Notes: a model not told the origin generated them from the letters alone. 64,000 nt of DNA from CBDFLD01 sp965249005 (GCA_965249005.1 CBDFLD010000021.1:744001-808000), one strand, 5' to 3'. Positions 16,649 through 25,902 are shown, counted from the first letter of the stretch. Numbers and translations are program-made.

Positions 16649-18703
16649 GTGTCCGCGAGGATCTGCAGCCGGAGTTGCAAGGCAATTGCAACGACGCCAG
16701 CTTGGACGAGGCACGGGCATTGCTCTCTGGCCTTGCTTTCTTTGTTTTGTCTGCTTTGCCCTCGATTGGCACGCGCCGACGTCAATATCTTCTCCGACAT
16801 CACTCAGGACACCACCTGGAACCTGGCCGACAGTCCGTACATTATTACGGAAGTAATCAATATCCGAGCGCGCCTGATCATCGATCCGGGGGTCGTTGTA
16901 AAGTTCACCCCGGGAAGCGGCTTCAATGGCCCCGATAGCGCCAACAGCCCCAGTGGCAGCATACGGGCGGTGGAAACCGCCGCGGTCCCGATCACCTTTA
17001 CCTCGAACAGCACCGAGCCTGTCGCTGGAGATTGGGGACGGATAAGCCTTCCAAGAAACACCGTAAGCAGCGAGACCATCTTCGAGCATTGCATCTTCGA
17101 GTATGGCGGTGGCAGTCAGACAGCCATGATCGAAATCTACGGTGTTTCCCCCACGATCCGCAATTGCCTGATCCGGCAGAGCGGCTCCAATGGGATTGCT
17201 GTGGCGTGGGGCCTCAACAACCCCACCCCGATGGTCGAATCTTGTCAGTTCATGCGGAATCGCTTGGCCGCTATTACGCTGGACGACACCGCCACGTTTG
17301 CCTCGATCCGGAGCAACATCTTTCAGTTCCATACGGCCCACCCCATCGTGACGCATGCAAACTCGGTCGGAGCCCTGCGACTCAATACCTTCGTCGACAA
17401 CACGCCGAATGCGATTCGAATCCTGGCTGGGGAGGTCACCACGAGCCAGGTGTTATCGAGCATGGGGGTTCCATACGTCGTTTTTGGCAACCTGATCGAA
17501 ATTGGAGCCAATGCCGAGCTGGCCATCGATCCGGGAGTCACGCTGAAGTTTGAGTCGGGGACCGGAATCACGACCGAGACACTTCAAAACGGTGTCGGCA
17601 TTCTGAGGGCGATCGGGACCGCGTCCAACCCGATCCTGTTCACCTCCACTCACGACATCCCCACCCGGGGCGATTGGCGAGGAATCTCCATTATCAGCGA
17701 CAACCCGGGATTCATCACCAGCGTGGTCGAATACTGCATTATTGAATATGCAGGCCAGGGCGGAAATGGCGCGGTATTCATTTCCGATGCAAACCCGGCC
17801 ATCCGGCACTGCAGTATCACCAACAGTTCTAACGATGGCATCCAAAAGGATGCCTCGCCGCAGAATATTCCGATCATCATGCAGAACAACATCTTCGATA
17901 ACCAACGCTTCGACATCAACAATCAATCGACGACCCAAATGCCGGCGAGGAGTAACTGGTGGGGCTCCAGCGAAGGTGCCCTGTCCAATAACGGGGATGT
18001 GGAGGCATCCGGGCACCTCGCCTCGCCCATTCTCCTCGGTACCCCGCGCAGTCCTTTTTCGCTCTTGTACCCTCACTTTGCCGCCGGAGACGAGTGGCTC
18101 ACGTTGCTGTTTCTGACAAATGTAGAAGCGATGGATGCGGTGGTGGGCGCGCAGTTCTATGACAGCTCTGGAAGTCCCGCGCAAGTGCAAATCGGTTCGG
18201 AGATTGCGAGCAACTTCGAATTCGATATCGCAGCAGGCGCCACTCGGACGATCGAGATAACCGCGTCGCAGCTCAGTACCGGATGGATCGAGCTGGACTC
18301 GCAACAGAGAGTCGTCAGCTCACTGGTATTTCAATCCATCGCCAATGGCATCGTCAAGAACGCAGCCGGGGTTCTTCCGAGCGAGATCGCGGCCGAGGCC
18401 TGGATCTCGGTCAACAACGACCTTGCCGCTGGTTCTTACGTGGGATTTGGCGTGGCCAACCCGTTCGCCGTGCCCATCGGCGTCATCGTCGAGTTGATCG
18501 ACACGTCCGGCATCAAGCAGAACGCAACGCGCATTGATCTTCCGTCGATGGGACATACCGCAATTTTTGTCCACCAACTTTTCATTCAGGCCGAGCAATG
18601 GAACGGTTACATAAAGGTTCTGGCAAAGCCGGGATTCATTATCGTTCCTTTGAAAGTGGACGGAGATATCATTTCGACCACACCGGGCAACAAGATAAGG
18701 TAG
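16649..18703 (+). CDS. Secreted right-handed parallel beta-helix protein
   Basis: I use a GTG start at 16649, five bases after GGAG. The first ~45 residues hold a basic N-region and the hydrophobic core LALLSLFCLLCPRLARA, a Sec signal. The mature protein is dominated by short beta-strand repeats typical of pectate-lyase-like beta-helices: two parallel blocks each with an entry such as IDPGVVVKF or IDPGVTLKF. Rungs like FEHCIFEYGGG, IRNCLIRQSGSNG, IEYAGQGGNGAVF and IRHCSITNSSNDG follow. A C-terminal ~210-residue beta-rich domain (AGDEWLTLLFLTNVEA onward) may serve sorting or binding. The family includes polysaccharide lyases and structural adhesins. I see no definite catalytic signature. The two blocks look like an internal duplication. 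Confidence 0.75.
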   Translation: MSARICSRSCKAIATTPAWTRHGHCSLALLSLFCLLCPRLARADVNIFSDITQDTTWNLADSPYIITEVINIRARLIIDPGVVVKFTPGSGFNGPDSANSPSGSIRAVETAAVPITFTSNSTEPVAGDWGRISLPRNTVSSETIFEHCIFEYGGGSQTAMIEIYGVSPTIRNCLIRQSGSNGIAVAWGLNNPTPMVESCQFMRNRLAAITLDDTATFASIRSNIFQFHTAHPIVTHANSVGALRLNTFVDNTPNAIRILAGEVTTSQVLSSMGVPYVVFGNLIEIGANAELAIDPGVTLKFESGTGITTETLQNGVGILRAIGTASNPILFTSTHDIPTRGDWRGISIISDNPGFITSVVEYCIIEYAGQGGNGAVFISDANPAIRHCSITNSSNDGIQKDASPQNIPIIMQNNIFDNQRFDINNQSTTQMPARSNWWGSSEGALSNNGDVEASGHLASPILLGTPRSPFSLLYPHFAAGDEWLTLLFLTNVEAMDAVVGAQFYDSSGSPAQVQIGSEIASNFEFDIAAGATRTIEITASQLSTGWIELDSQQRVVSSLVFQSIANGIVKNAAGVLPSEIAAEAWISVNNDLAAGSYVGFGVANPFAVPIGVIVELIDTSGIKQNATRIDLPSMGHTAIFVHQLFIQAEQWNGYIKVLAKPGFIIVPLKVDGDIISTTPGNKIR

Positions 18704-18727
18704 GCGTAGTAGGCCCCTCGCCAAACT

Positions 18728-18748
18728 GCCGCTCTCGGCGTGAGCGGC
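18728..18748. repeat. Dispersed palindrome copy
   Basis: Arms GCCGCTCTC and GTGAGCGGC flank GGC with one mismatch, followed by CTAC. It lies between the converging stops of the beta-helix gene and the DUF1330-like gene. Confidence 0.8.
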
Positions 18749-18751
18749 CTA

Positions 18752-19564
18752 CTATCGTTCCAGATCTTGATCGACGCGAAAGGGATAGACTTCTGTTCGA
18801 AGCAGTCCTTCCGTGCGATAGGGGAGCACTGCGCGGTAGTCGGGGTCCTGGAGCATGTCGGCGATTGCGGCACCGGAAGGGTAGGCCACCAGCGCGACGT
18901 CCTCCCACTCGTGTTCGGATACGATCGGGGTGTGAGCGGTAAGCAAGAATTGAAGCTTTCCACCGCGCCGTAGGATGTGATCGGTCGCGACGCTCGCGTA
19001 CTTCAGATAGGTTGCGCGGCCCCCTTGCGATTTGTATGCCAGCAGATTGAGCATGACGAACGGACCATCCGCATCACCCGCCGGGCGGACAAACTTGTCG
19101 GCTTTTCGTGAGCTCACGTCGACTTCTTCTGGTGAAGGAACTTCGGTACAGACGTACAGGACTGTTTGCTCCAGCCCTTGGTGCCGGAGTTTCCTTGCCT
19201 CGCGGTGACTCGGGTCCGACCAAATTTCGATCAGCACCCTGGCCGACGAGTATCGAACAACACTCATTGTATCCCAGGGATTGCTGATCGGGAGAGCAAG
19301 CTTCGCGGGAGTCCCGCTCAAAACCATTCGCGCGCCAGCGCTGTCTAGATATGGTTTCGCGTGCTCCTCCTTGCGCTTGTGCGACTCACCCGCAACACTG
19401 GGCTTGAACTTCGTCAACTCGAGCAAGTAAACAACCTGCTGCTCGGGAAGAGCCTGTAACCGGCTGAGCTGCGCTGGAGTGAGATCGACGCCTTCTTGCG
19501 CGGGCAGGGTGCCACAGACGAGGGCGGCGGCCAGAAGTGCCCACAGCAGACGTTGACGATTCAA
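18752..19564 (-). CDS. Exported protein with two DUF1330-like domains
   Basis: The best start is the TTG at 19564, six bases after GGAG, giving the exported N-terminus NRQRLLWALLAAALVCGTLPAQ. A GTG further upstream lies inside the intergenic palindrome and I reject it. Two similar alpha/beta modules follow. The first has VVYLLELTKFKPSVAGESHKR, Y-LDSAGARMVLSG and VLIEIWSDPSHREARKLRH. The second has FVMLNLLAYKSQGGRATYLKY, HILRRGGKLQFLL and DVALVAYPSGAAIADMLQD. This strand-helix pattern ending in a position- or residue-change phrase is that of DUF1330/dimeric alpha-beta barrel proteins. The internal pair could mimic a dimer. Biochemical function is unknown. It lies 39 bases after the aminotransferase gene in the same direction and may be the last gene of that operon. 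Confidence 0.65.
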   Translation of the reverse strand: MNRQRLLWALLAAALVCGTLPAQEGVDLTPAQLSRLQALPEQQVVYLLELTKFKPSVAGESHKRKEEHAKPYLDSAGARMVLSGTPAKLALPISNPWDTMSVVRYSSARVLIEIWSDPSHREARKLRHQGLEQTVLYVCTEVPSPEEVDVSSRKADKFVRPAGDADGPFVMLNLLAYKSQGGRATYLKYASVATDHILRRGGKLQFLLTAHTPIVSEHEWEDVALVAYPSGAAIADMLQDPDYRAVLPYRTEGLLRTEVYPFRVDQDLER

Positions 19565-19582
19565 TTGGTTCTCCAGGTTTTT

Positions 19583-19603
19583 GCCGCTCACGGCGTGAGC
19601 GGC
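19583..19603. repeat. Dispersed palindrome copy
   Basis: Perfect arms GCCGCTCAC and GTGAGCGGC surround GGC. The CTA that follows (19604-19606) is the complement of the aminotransferase stop codon, so the element abuts the end of that gene. Confidence 0.85.
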
Positions 19604-20953
19604 CTACTGTCCAAAAACGGCTTTGGTTGCATCGGCCATAATCTGGCAGATCTGGTCGAGGGTTTCGTCCGCAGTCACGATGGGGGGGGCGATATAGTAG
19701 ACTTCCCCGCGGACGCGGCTGAACATTCCCCGCTCGATCGTCGCCGCGTTGATCTTGGCTCCCATCCCTTCCTTGGGGTCGAACTCTTCTTTGGTAGTAC
19801 GATCCTTGACGTACTCGACGGCACACATGAGGCCGAGACCGCGGACCTCGCCGACGTGCGGGTGGTCTCCCAAAGCCTCCTTCAGCCCGTTCAAGAGACG
19901 ATCTCCCTTTGCCTCCGCCTGCGCGGGAAAGTCTTCCTTTTCGACGATGTCGAGCATCGCCAGCGCGATCGCGCAACCCGACGGGTGCGCGCTGTAGGTA
20001 TAGGCATGCATCCAAGGTTTTCCGCTCTCGTGCATGACGGCGGCCATCTCGTCGCTTATCCCGATGCCCCCAAGAGGAAAGTAGCCCGAGGTAATAGCCT
20101 TGGCGAATTGGATCATATCCGGCTTCACGCCCCAATGATCGAGGGCAAACATCTTTCCGGTCCGACCGAAACCGGTGATTACCTCGTCGCTGACGAACAG
20201 CACCTCGTACTTGTCACAAATCTCCCGGATCCGATGGAAATAATCGTCCTGCGGAACGATGACCCCGCCTGCCCCCTGTACTGGTTCAGCGAGAAACATG
20301 GCAACCGTGTCGGGTCCCTCCTGGAGGATCGCTTTCTCCAGTTCGTCTGCCGCCGCAATACCCTGACTCGCCGAGCCTGCGGGCGCCTCGTAACGGTACG
20401 GGTAAGGGCTGGGAATATGGATGAAACCGGGCATGAGAGGCTCGAACATGGGCCAGTACATACCAATACCGGTGGCCGACATCGCGGCAAAGGTCACGCC
20501 GTGGTAACCCCAAATACGCGAGATAACCTTGGTTTTCGTCGGCTTGCCCCTGAGCTTCCAGTAGTAGCGAGCCATCTTGATATTGCTATCCGTGGATTCG
20601 CCCCCGCCGGAGGTAAAGAAAAAGTGGTTGATGTTGGGGTATGTGATCTTCGAGAGACGCTCGGCAAGCTCGATTGCGCGTGGATTGGAGCTTCCAGCAT
20701 AGCCGGACGCATATGGCAACTCGAGCATCTGCCGATTCGCCGCGGAAGCAAGCTCGCTACGACCGTGTCCTGCCGTGTTATTCCACAGGCCCGACAGGGC
20801 ATCGATGAATCGATCGCCTTTTTCATCGATGAGAAAGGCTCCCTCTCCACGGACCCATACCTTGGCTGCCGCGTGTGCGGCCCGGTTATGGAGCGGGTGA
20901 ATCAGGTGCGCGTTGTCGCGCTCGAGCATTGCTACCTCATTGAGGTTCGACAT
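19604..20953 (-). CDS. Class III PLP-dependent aminotransferase
   Basis: The product is a complete class III (omega) aminotransferase of ~449 residues, cytoplasmic. Family signatures are SGGGESTDSNIKMARYY (phosphate-binding region), YHGVTFAAMSATG, LFVSDEVITGFGRTG with Asp256, and the PLP-binding Lys285 in FAKAITSGYFPLGG. The overall layout matches pyruvate- or glutamate-linked diamine/beta-amino acid transaminases, but the substrate cannot be fixed. I choose the ATG at 20953, preceded by AAGGAG nine bases upstream, over an upstream in-frame start at 21022. An in-frame run of eight C at 19682-19689 encodes the conserved APPI, showing that not every such run in the window is a frameshift. It sits 101 bases after the radical SAM gene and may share its operon. 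Confidence 0.9.
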   Translation of the reverse strand: MSNLNEVAMLERDNAHLIHPLHNRAAHAAAKVWVRGEGAFLIDEKGDRFIDALSGLWNNTAGHGRSELASAANRQMLELPYASGYAGSSNPRAIELAERLSKITYPNINHFFFTSGGGESTDSNIKMARYYWKLRGKPTKTKVISRIWGYHGVTFAAMSATGIGMYWPMFEPLMPGFIHIPSPYPYRYEAPAGSASQGIAAADELEKAILQEGPDTVAMFLAEPVQGAGGVIVPQDDYFHRIREICDKYEVLFVSDEVITGFGRTGKMFALDHWGVKPDMIQFAKAITSGYFPLGGIGISDEMAAVMHESGKPWMHAYTYSAHPSGCAIALAMLDIVEKEDFPAQAEAKGDRLLNGLKEALGDHPHVGEVRGLGLMCAVEYVKDRTTKEEFDPKEGMGAKINAATIERGMFSRVRGEVYYIAPPIVTADETLDQICQIMADATKAVFGQ

Positions 20954-21054
20954 CCGAGTGTTCTCCTTGCTTATGGAATGAGTATGAGTACTTAGTTGAT
21001 TCTGCGCATTCACGCCTTCCAAAGAAACCTCGTTCTGGTCGAGGCATGGTACCG

Positions 21055-22905
21055 CTAGGAACCCGTGGCGGGAGACGGTTCGTTCTTGGCCACGTACGCA
21101 GCAAGGAGGTCCTCGACCTCCTGCTGGAAAGTTTCCAGGGGCTCGCTGATCTGATACCGGAATTCCTTGCGGATCGATTGACAGTACTCGTCCGCTGCGC
21201 TCACCAGCACGGCGGCATTGTGCTGGATCGTCCGATGGTCATCTTGAAAGTCCTCGAACCGCTCGTGCACTGCCCGCATCAAACGGCTGGCATAGGCCTC
21301 CACGTTGTGCTGAAAAGTCTCCCGCGAACCACGGCAGAATCGCTCCACGTGATCCAGCGCCTCCTCGAAAAACGTCTGCACCTCGTCGACCCTTAGCGCC
21401 TGCTGGGTGGTCAGGATCAGATGGTGTCCCTGAACCGCAAGCCGGACCGCATCCGGAAACTTGGCGGTGTGGCCGACCAGACTCCGAATCAGGAATTTCC
21501 AGTAGGCTCTCTTGTAGTCCCCAGTGATTCCCTGCCGCCACAAGGATCTAAAGAAGGCCTTCACTTCTATCATCCGGATGGGCATCTTGGCCAGCGGACG
21601 ACGCGTCTGATGCTTGAAATGCGTCAAGCAGCGCTCGAAGAATACCTCGGGACTGTTGAGCGTCTGCACGAGGTTACGGTGCTGGTCCAGAAGTTCCTCC
21701 GGGTCCATGAGCGGTACATAACTCAGGTTTCTGCTGAAGATCCCTGAATCTCCTGAGTACTGGACCCCCTCGACCAGGCGGCCGAGCCGGCTGAAGCGCT
21801 TGTAGTCCGGCGTGTCGCGCAATACCCCCAGAATTCCGGCCATGGCTACCGGAATACCCGCCTCTTGGATAAACGCGAGGATGCGCTGCGCGATATCGTC
21901 GGGGTCGGTGTCCAGGCCCATGATGAAGCCCGCCTGTACTTCAAATCCGGTTTCTTGTATGCGCTTCACCTTGTCGAGCAAGGGTGTATTGCCCTGCAGG
22001 TTCTTTTGAGCGCCCATGAACTTCAGGCTTTCCTCCACCGGAGACTCGATCCCGGCAAACACCTTGTCGAAACCCGCCTGGTACATCGCCTCGAGCAATG
22101 CCGGATCGTCGCTCACCCGGATGCTGGCCTGAGTGTGGAATTGAAAGGGATAGTCTCTCTGCTTTTGCCACGGAACGACCTCGTCTTCGAGAGCCGTGCG
22201 AATGGCCCCGCCGTTGCCGACGAAGTTGTCATCCACGGCCATCACCGGCCCTCGCCAGCCAGCGTCGTACAGAGCATCCAGCTCTGCTACCATTCCACGC
22301 GGAGTCTTGATCCGGGTCTCTTTTCCATAGAGCGAGGGAATATTGCAAAACGTGCAGCTTTCCGGACACCCCCGCGTCATCTGGATCACCATCGTACTGT
22401 AATCCTCAAAATCGATCAGGTCCCACCGAGGCAGAGGAGTCTGGGTCAGGTTCTGGAACTCCCCTCTCCGGTCAATGTGCGTCCTGCGCACAGACCGAGG
22501 ATCGGCGACCATTTGCTCCACCACGTCCAAGAACCCATTCTCGGCCTCACCCAGAAAGAACACCGCGTCGCCCTGGATTTCGTCGTGGTACTGGGTCGGC
22601 AGAGGGCCGCCATTCAGAACAGGCACAGTACGAGCGTTGCACCTGGCGATCAACGACTCGAGCGACTCCCAGTGGATGATCATCGAGGAAGTAATGACGA
22701 TATCGGCCCATTCCAGATCCGCATCCTCCAGAGACATCACGTTCATGTCCAGCATGCGGAGTGAATACGCATCGGGCATCATCCCCGCAATCGTCAGCAG
22801 TCCCAGCGGGGGGAAGGCCGAGGCCTTGTCGATCATCTTCAGGGCTTCGTCAAAGCTCCAAAAAGTCACGGGGTTCTTGGGATAGACTAGCAGCGCGTTT
22901 GGCAT
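21055..22905 (-). CDS. B12-binding-type radical SAM protein
   Basis: Residues ~1-140 form a Rossmann-like domain of the cobalamin-binding type (FPPLGLLTIAGMMPD, ADIVITSSMI, VPVLNGGPLPT), without the DxHxxG cobalamin-ligand motif. The radical SAM core follows with CPESCTFC (Cys180, 184, 187) binding the 4Fe-4S cluster. The next region runs FNPSLYGKE-like to VFAGIESPVEESLKFMGAQKN, FEVQAGFIMGLDTDPDDI and the C-terminal segment of DUF4070-containing proteins. A further ~150 residues are helical and charged. The class includes methylases and cyclases, among them hopanoid methylases, and the substrate here is unknown. It lies between alcohol dehydrogenase and aminotransferase genes on the same strand, hinting at a small modified-amine or lipid pathway. 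Confidence 0.85.
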   Translation of the reverse strand: MPNALLVYPKNPVTFWSFDEALKMIDKASAFPPLGLLTIAGMMPDAYSLRMLDMNVMSLEDADLEWADIVITSSMIIHWESLESLIARCNARTVPVLNGGPLPTQYHDEIQGDAVFFLGEAENGFLDVVEQMVADPRSVRRTHIDRRGEFQNLTQTPLPRWDLIDFEDYSTMVIQMTRGCPESCTFCNIPSLYGKETRIKTPRGMVAELDALYDAGWRGPVMAVDDNFVGNGGAIRTALEDEVVPWQKQRDYPFQFHTQASIRVSDDPALLEAMYQAGFDKVFAGIESPVEESLKFMGAQKNLQGNTPLLDKVKRIQETGFEVQAGFIMGLDTDPDDIAQRILAFIQEAGIPVAMAGILGVLRDTPDYKRFSRLGRLVEGVQYSGDSGIFSRNLSYVPLMDPEELLDQHRNLVQTLNSPEVFFERCLTHFKHQTRRPLAKMPIRMIEVKAFFRSLWRQGITGDYKRAYWKFLIRSLVGHTAKFPDAVRLAVQGHHLILTTQQALRVDEVQTFFEEALDHVERFCRGSRETFQHNVEAYASRLMRAVHERFEDFQDDHRTIQHNAAVLVSAADEYCQSIRKEFRYQISEPLETFQQEVEDLLAAYVAKNEPSPATGS

Positions 22906-22978
22906 ACCGTGTCCTCTCTCATTGCAAACCTTCGTAGCCTAGCTCCGTCTTCGCTTACCCATGACCAATCCATGAGGC

Positions 22979-24043
22979 TCACTCGAACAGAATCAGTGGC
23001 TTGATAATACCATCCTCTTTCGTCTTCATCAGGGTGAAGGCCTTCTCGATCTCTTCAAAGCCAAACCGATGGGACGTCATCGGGATCGGATCGACTCGGC
23101 CCTGCTCCACCAGACGCATGAGCCGCTTCATCCTCTCGGCCCCACCAGGACAGAGGCCCGTTCGGATCACCTTGTCACTCATGCCGACTCCCCACTCAGC
23201 CCGAGGGATTTGCACGTGCTCCCCATCCCCATGGTATCCCACGTTCGAAATGGTTCCGCCCGGTCGTGTCGCCTTGATGCATGCCTCGAAGGTCACAGGG
23301 CTTCCCAGAGCCTCGATGGAGGAGTCCACGCCGTTGCCGTCGGTCATGTCCATGATAGCAGCAACCGGGTCCTCTTCCGTGAAATCGATCACCGCGTCGG
23401 CACCAAAGTGGCGGGACAGTTCCTTGCGCTTCGGTATCGACTCCACTCCAATCACGTAGCCTGCGCCGAGCAGCCTGGCCCCCACGGTCCCCATGAGACC
23501 GACCGGACCCTGGGCAAAAACCGCGACCGTACCCCCGATCGGAATGTTGGCGTGCTCGGCACCCATGAACCCCGTCGAGATCATGTCGGTACAGTAGACT
23601 GCCTGTTCGTTGCTGAGGCTGTCGGGGATCCGAGCTAGATTCGCCTGAGCGCTATTGACATGGAAATACTCTGCCATGTTGCCGTCCTTGAGGTTGGCAA
23701 ACTTCCACCCTCCAAGGGCCTCGTTGCACTGTGAGGTAAATCCGCGCAGGCAATTCTCGCACTGATAGCAGGGCGTGATGGCATTTACCAGCACCCTGTC
23801 GCCTTCCTTGAAACCGCTCACCTGCCCTCCGAGCTTGTGGATGACACCGACGGCCTCATGTCCGAGAGTAATATCCGTCCGTTCTCCAATAGCACCGGCT
23901 ACCGTATGGGTATCCGATGTGCAAACCAAGGCCGCCGAGGTCTTGACGATTGCATCGTTCGGTCCAGGATCGGGAACCGGTTTTTCCATCATTCCGACTT
24001 CCCCAATGCGACGCATGACAAAGGTCTTCATGGTTTGTACCAT
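22979..24043 (-). CDS. Zinc-dependent alcohol dehydrogenase (MDR family)
   Basis: This is a medium-chain dehydrogenase/reductase of 354 residues. Catalytic zinc ligands are Cys41 (CTSDTHT), His62-Glu63 (GHEAVG) and a later acidic residue. The structural zinc site is present as Cys92, 95, 98 and 106 (CYQCENCLRGFTSQC). The cofactor domain has AQGPVGLMG in place of the usual GxGxxG. The CTSDTHTVAGA pattern is like NADP-linked secondary alcohol dehydrogenases, but cofactor and substrate are not fixed by this. A strong GGAGG lies seven bases before the ATG at 24043, favouring this start over the internal MKTF. It is first in a leftward run with the radical SAM and aminotransferase genes. Confidence 0.9.
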   Translation of the reverse strand: MVQTMKTFVMRRIGEVGMMEKPVPDPGPNDAIVKTSAALVCTSDTHTVAGAIGERTDITLGHEAVGVIHKLGGQVSGFKEGDRVLVNAITPCYQCENCLRGFTSQCNEALGGWKFANLKDGNMAEYFHVNSAQANLARIPDSLSNEQAVYCTDMISTGFMGAEHANIPIGGTVAVFAQGPVGLMGTVGARLLGAGYVIGVESIPKRKELSRHFGADAVIDFTEEDPVAAIMDMTDGNGVDSSIEALGSPVTFEACIKATRPGGTISNVGYHGDGEHVQIPRAEWGVGMSDKVIRTGLCPGGAERMKRLMRLVEQGRVDPIPMTSHRFGFEEIEKAFTLMKTKEDGIIKPLILFE

Positions 24044-24355
24044 TGTCTTTCCTCCGATTTATTGCCGTTGGACCAAGGGCCAGATCCTCAGAACCTCTCG
24101 TTTCGTCTAAACTGCGGCCCCATCATCGAAGTTCGGGAAGTTCGGCAGCACGGCTCTGCTGCGAAGCCGATGGTTTTCGCTGACGGTTTCGTAGATTTTA
24201 CCTTGTGAAGGGTAGCGAGCGATACGGAATTTTGATAGAAGCCGCAATAAGAGGCCCCGAGCGCGTGGCTCACGGTCTTGCAAATGCAACTGGTTTGAGC
24301 GACACTCACGCATACTTGGGTACAGTAGATCGCTTATCAGGAGAGAGACTTCGGG
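24044..24355. other. Divergent intergenic region, possible old mobile-element scar
   Basis: This 312-base gap separates the leftward dehydrogenase and the rightward cyclophilin gene and should hold both promoters. I see no clear -35/-10 pair with correct spacing. A short leftward frame at 24088-24309 reads like the non-coding borders often found beside insertion sequences, but I cannot show inverted repeats. An AGGAG ribosome site for the cyclophilin gene lies near 24339. Confidence 0.3.
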
Positions 24356-25171
24356 ATGAAAAGGCAACGGATATTCTCAAGGATCAGATTTTTTGTGATG
24401 GTTCTAGCAACGGTTTTTCTCGCTGGCTGTGCCGAGGAACCCAAACCCGGCGACGAGCCCGCAGTGGAGGAAACTCCAAAAGCCGCCGAACCGGTGTCCC
24501 CGCCAACCGAGCCGGATCCTGAACCGGCAGAGGCGGCGGAGCCCGAACCTTCCCCTCCGAGTGAACCCACTGAGGCCGAAGAGCCGGAACCTCCGAAAGC
24601 GAGCGCGAACGCGCTCTTGAATCCGTCGGCAATGAACAAGAAGGCACCGGAAAGCTTCATTGTGAATTTTGACACCTCGAAAGGAACGGTGAAAGTTCAG
24701 GTCACCCGTGCCTGGTCACCGCGGGGAGCAGACCGTTTCTTCAACCTGGCGCAGAATGGTTTTTTCGATGAGTGCCGTTTCTTTCGTATCGTGCCGGACT
24801 TCGTGGTCCAGTTCGGCATGCATGGAGACCCGAAGATCAACGGTGTCTGGACCGACGCCAACATCAAAGATGATCCCGTCACCCAGAGCAACCGGCGAGG
24901 GACCATCGTGTTCGCTACGGCTGGTCCCAACACCCGTACGACCCAGCTCTTCATAAACACGGCCCGCAAGGGGAACGGCTTCCTCGACGGTCAAGGGTTT
25001 TCACCATTCGGCCGGGTGATAGAAGGAATGAGCATTGTCGATGGTCTCTATGACAGCTATGGGGAGAAGCCCGATCAAGGGATGATTGCCAATTCAGGCA
25101 ACGAGTACCTCAAGCGCCTGTTCCCCAAGCTGGACTACATCAAGACGGCGACTGCGAAGTCCTCTCCATAG
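24356..25171 (+). CDS. Cyclophilin-type peptidyl-prolyl isomerase lipoprotein
   Basis: The N-terminus MKRQRIFSRIRFFVMVLATVFLAGC ends in a lipobox with Cys25, so the protein is lipid-anchored. A ~65-residue Pro/Glu-rich spacer (PEPAEAAEPEPSPPSEP) follows, then a bacterial cyclophilin domain from about residue 97. The domain shows the active-site block FFRIVPDFVVQFG, then TIVFATAGPNTRTTQLFIN and FLDGQGFSPFGRVIEGM. The enzyme catalyses cis-trans isomerisation of X-Pro bonds in envelope proteins. The Pro/Glu spacer probably spans the cell wall or holds the domain off the membrane. A ribosome site AGGAG precedes the ATG. It is transcribed alone, away from the dehydrogenase operon. Function is confident, clients unknown. 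Confidence 0.9.
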   Translation: MKRQRIFSRIRFFVMVLATVFLAGCAEEPKPGDEPAVEETPKAAEPVSPPTEPDPEPAEAAEPEPSPPSEPTEAEEPEPPKASANALLNPSAMNKKAPESFIVNFDTSKGTVKVQVTRAWSPRGADRFFNLAQNGFFDECRFFRIVPDFVVQFGMHGDPKINGVWTDANIKDDPVTQSNRRGTIVFATAGPNTRTTQLFINTARKGNGFLDGQGFSPFGRVIEGMSIVDGLYDSYGEKPDQGMIANSGNEYLKRLFPKLDYIKTATAKSSP

Positions 25172-25235
25172 CGGCAAACCGGTTTTAAGGGTTTGAAGGC
25201 TTCGATATTTCGTGGCTCTTGGAGAGGTGCGCCTG

Positions 25236-25880
25236 TCACCAGAGGGGTTTGCTGAGGTTCTCCGTAAATGACGAGAACATCAGGTTGAAGCTGACGCTGA
25301 CTCTCTCCTGATCGCTGGTATTGGCATCCACGGAATGTTGCAAGTAGGATGGGAAGATGAGGAGAGTCCCGTTTTCTACCTTCACGACCACCTGATCGGT
25401 ATTGATCCCCGTAAGCTCTGTGACCGGAGGTCGAATGATCCCCGCTTGAATTCTCGGATCATGAAAATTGATGGTGTCGGCGCCGGATGGAGTCTTCACG
25501 TAGTAGACACCGCTGAGAAAATTGTTGGGGTGACTATGGATTTTGTGATCTGCCCCTTGAGGGTTGACATTGGCCCAGCACCCCGTGACCTCGAACTCAT
25601 CGAACCCGACTTTGAGAAAACGCAGAACCATGCGGACCGCGTCTCGGACGCAAGCCATCAGTTCCGCTAATTCTTCCAATTCGTGAAGGTCTTGACTGGA
25701 CTGCCAGCCCTTGTTCTGCCCTGATTCCGCATCGCGTGACTTGCCGAGCACTCCCAAGATCTTCTCATTGACCGCTTCAACCAATTCGGCTTCGAGTCGC
25801 ATTTTCCACACAAGGGTGGGAAACATCGACAAGACATCGGAGCTTGCAAAGCGCTTGTTTTCTTTTGTCATGACGCCCAA
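25236..25880 (-). CDS. Putative 2OG-Fe(II) oxygenase, TIGR02466-like
   Basis: The protein resembles the TIGR02466 family of putative 2-oxoglutarate/Fe(II) oxygenases. It has the N-terminal FPTLVWKMRLE, a GWQSSQDLHE segment, CWANVNPQGADHKIHSHPNNFLSGVYYVK with candidate iron-binding His residues, and IFPSYLQHSV followed by RVSVSFNLMF, where His and Arg would close the iron and 2-oxoglutarate sites. The 214-residue length fits the family. I keep the start at 25880, although the ATG at 25871 (MTKENKRF) is possible. It lies 22 bases after the LLM oxidoreductase gene, so the two are probably co-transcribed. The substrate is unknown. Confidence 0.75.
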   Translation of the reverse strand: MGVMTKENKRFASSDVLSMFPTLVWKMRLEAELVEAVNEKILGVLGKSRDAESGQNKGWQSSQDLHELEELAELMACVRDAVRMVLRFLKVGFDEFEVTGCWANVNPQGADHKIHSHPNNFLSGVYYVKTPSGADTINFHDPRIQAGIIRPPVTELTGINTDQVVVKVENGTLLIFPSYLQHSVDANTSDQERVSVSFNLMFSSFTENLSKPLW

Positions 25881-25902
25881 TTGCGGATCTTGAAGAAAAT
25901 CG

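Noticed and set aside
24088..24309. A short leftward frame in the intergenic gap before the cyclophilin gene
   Set aside because: It has no ribosome site and unusual Ser/Thr/Cys-rich content. It is better seen as possible repeat or IS border and not a gene.
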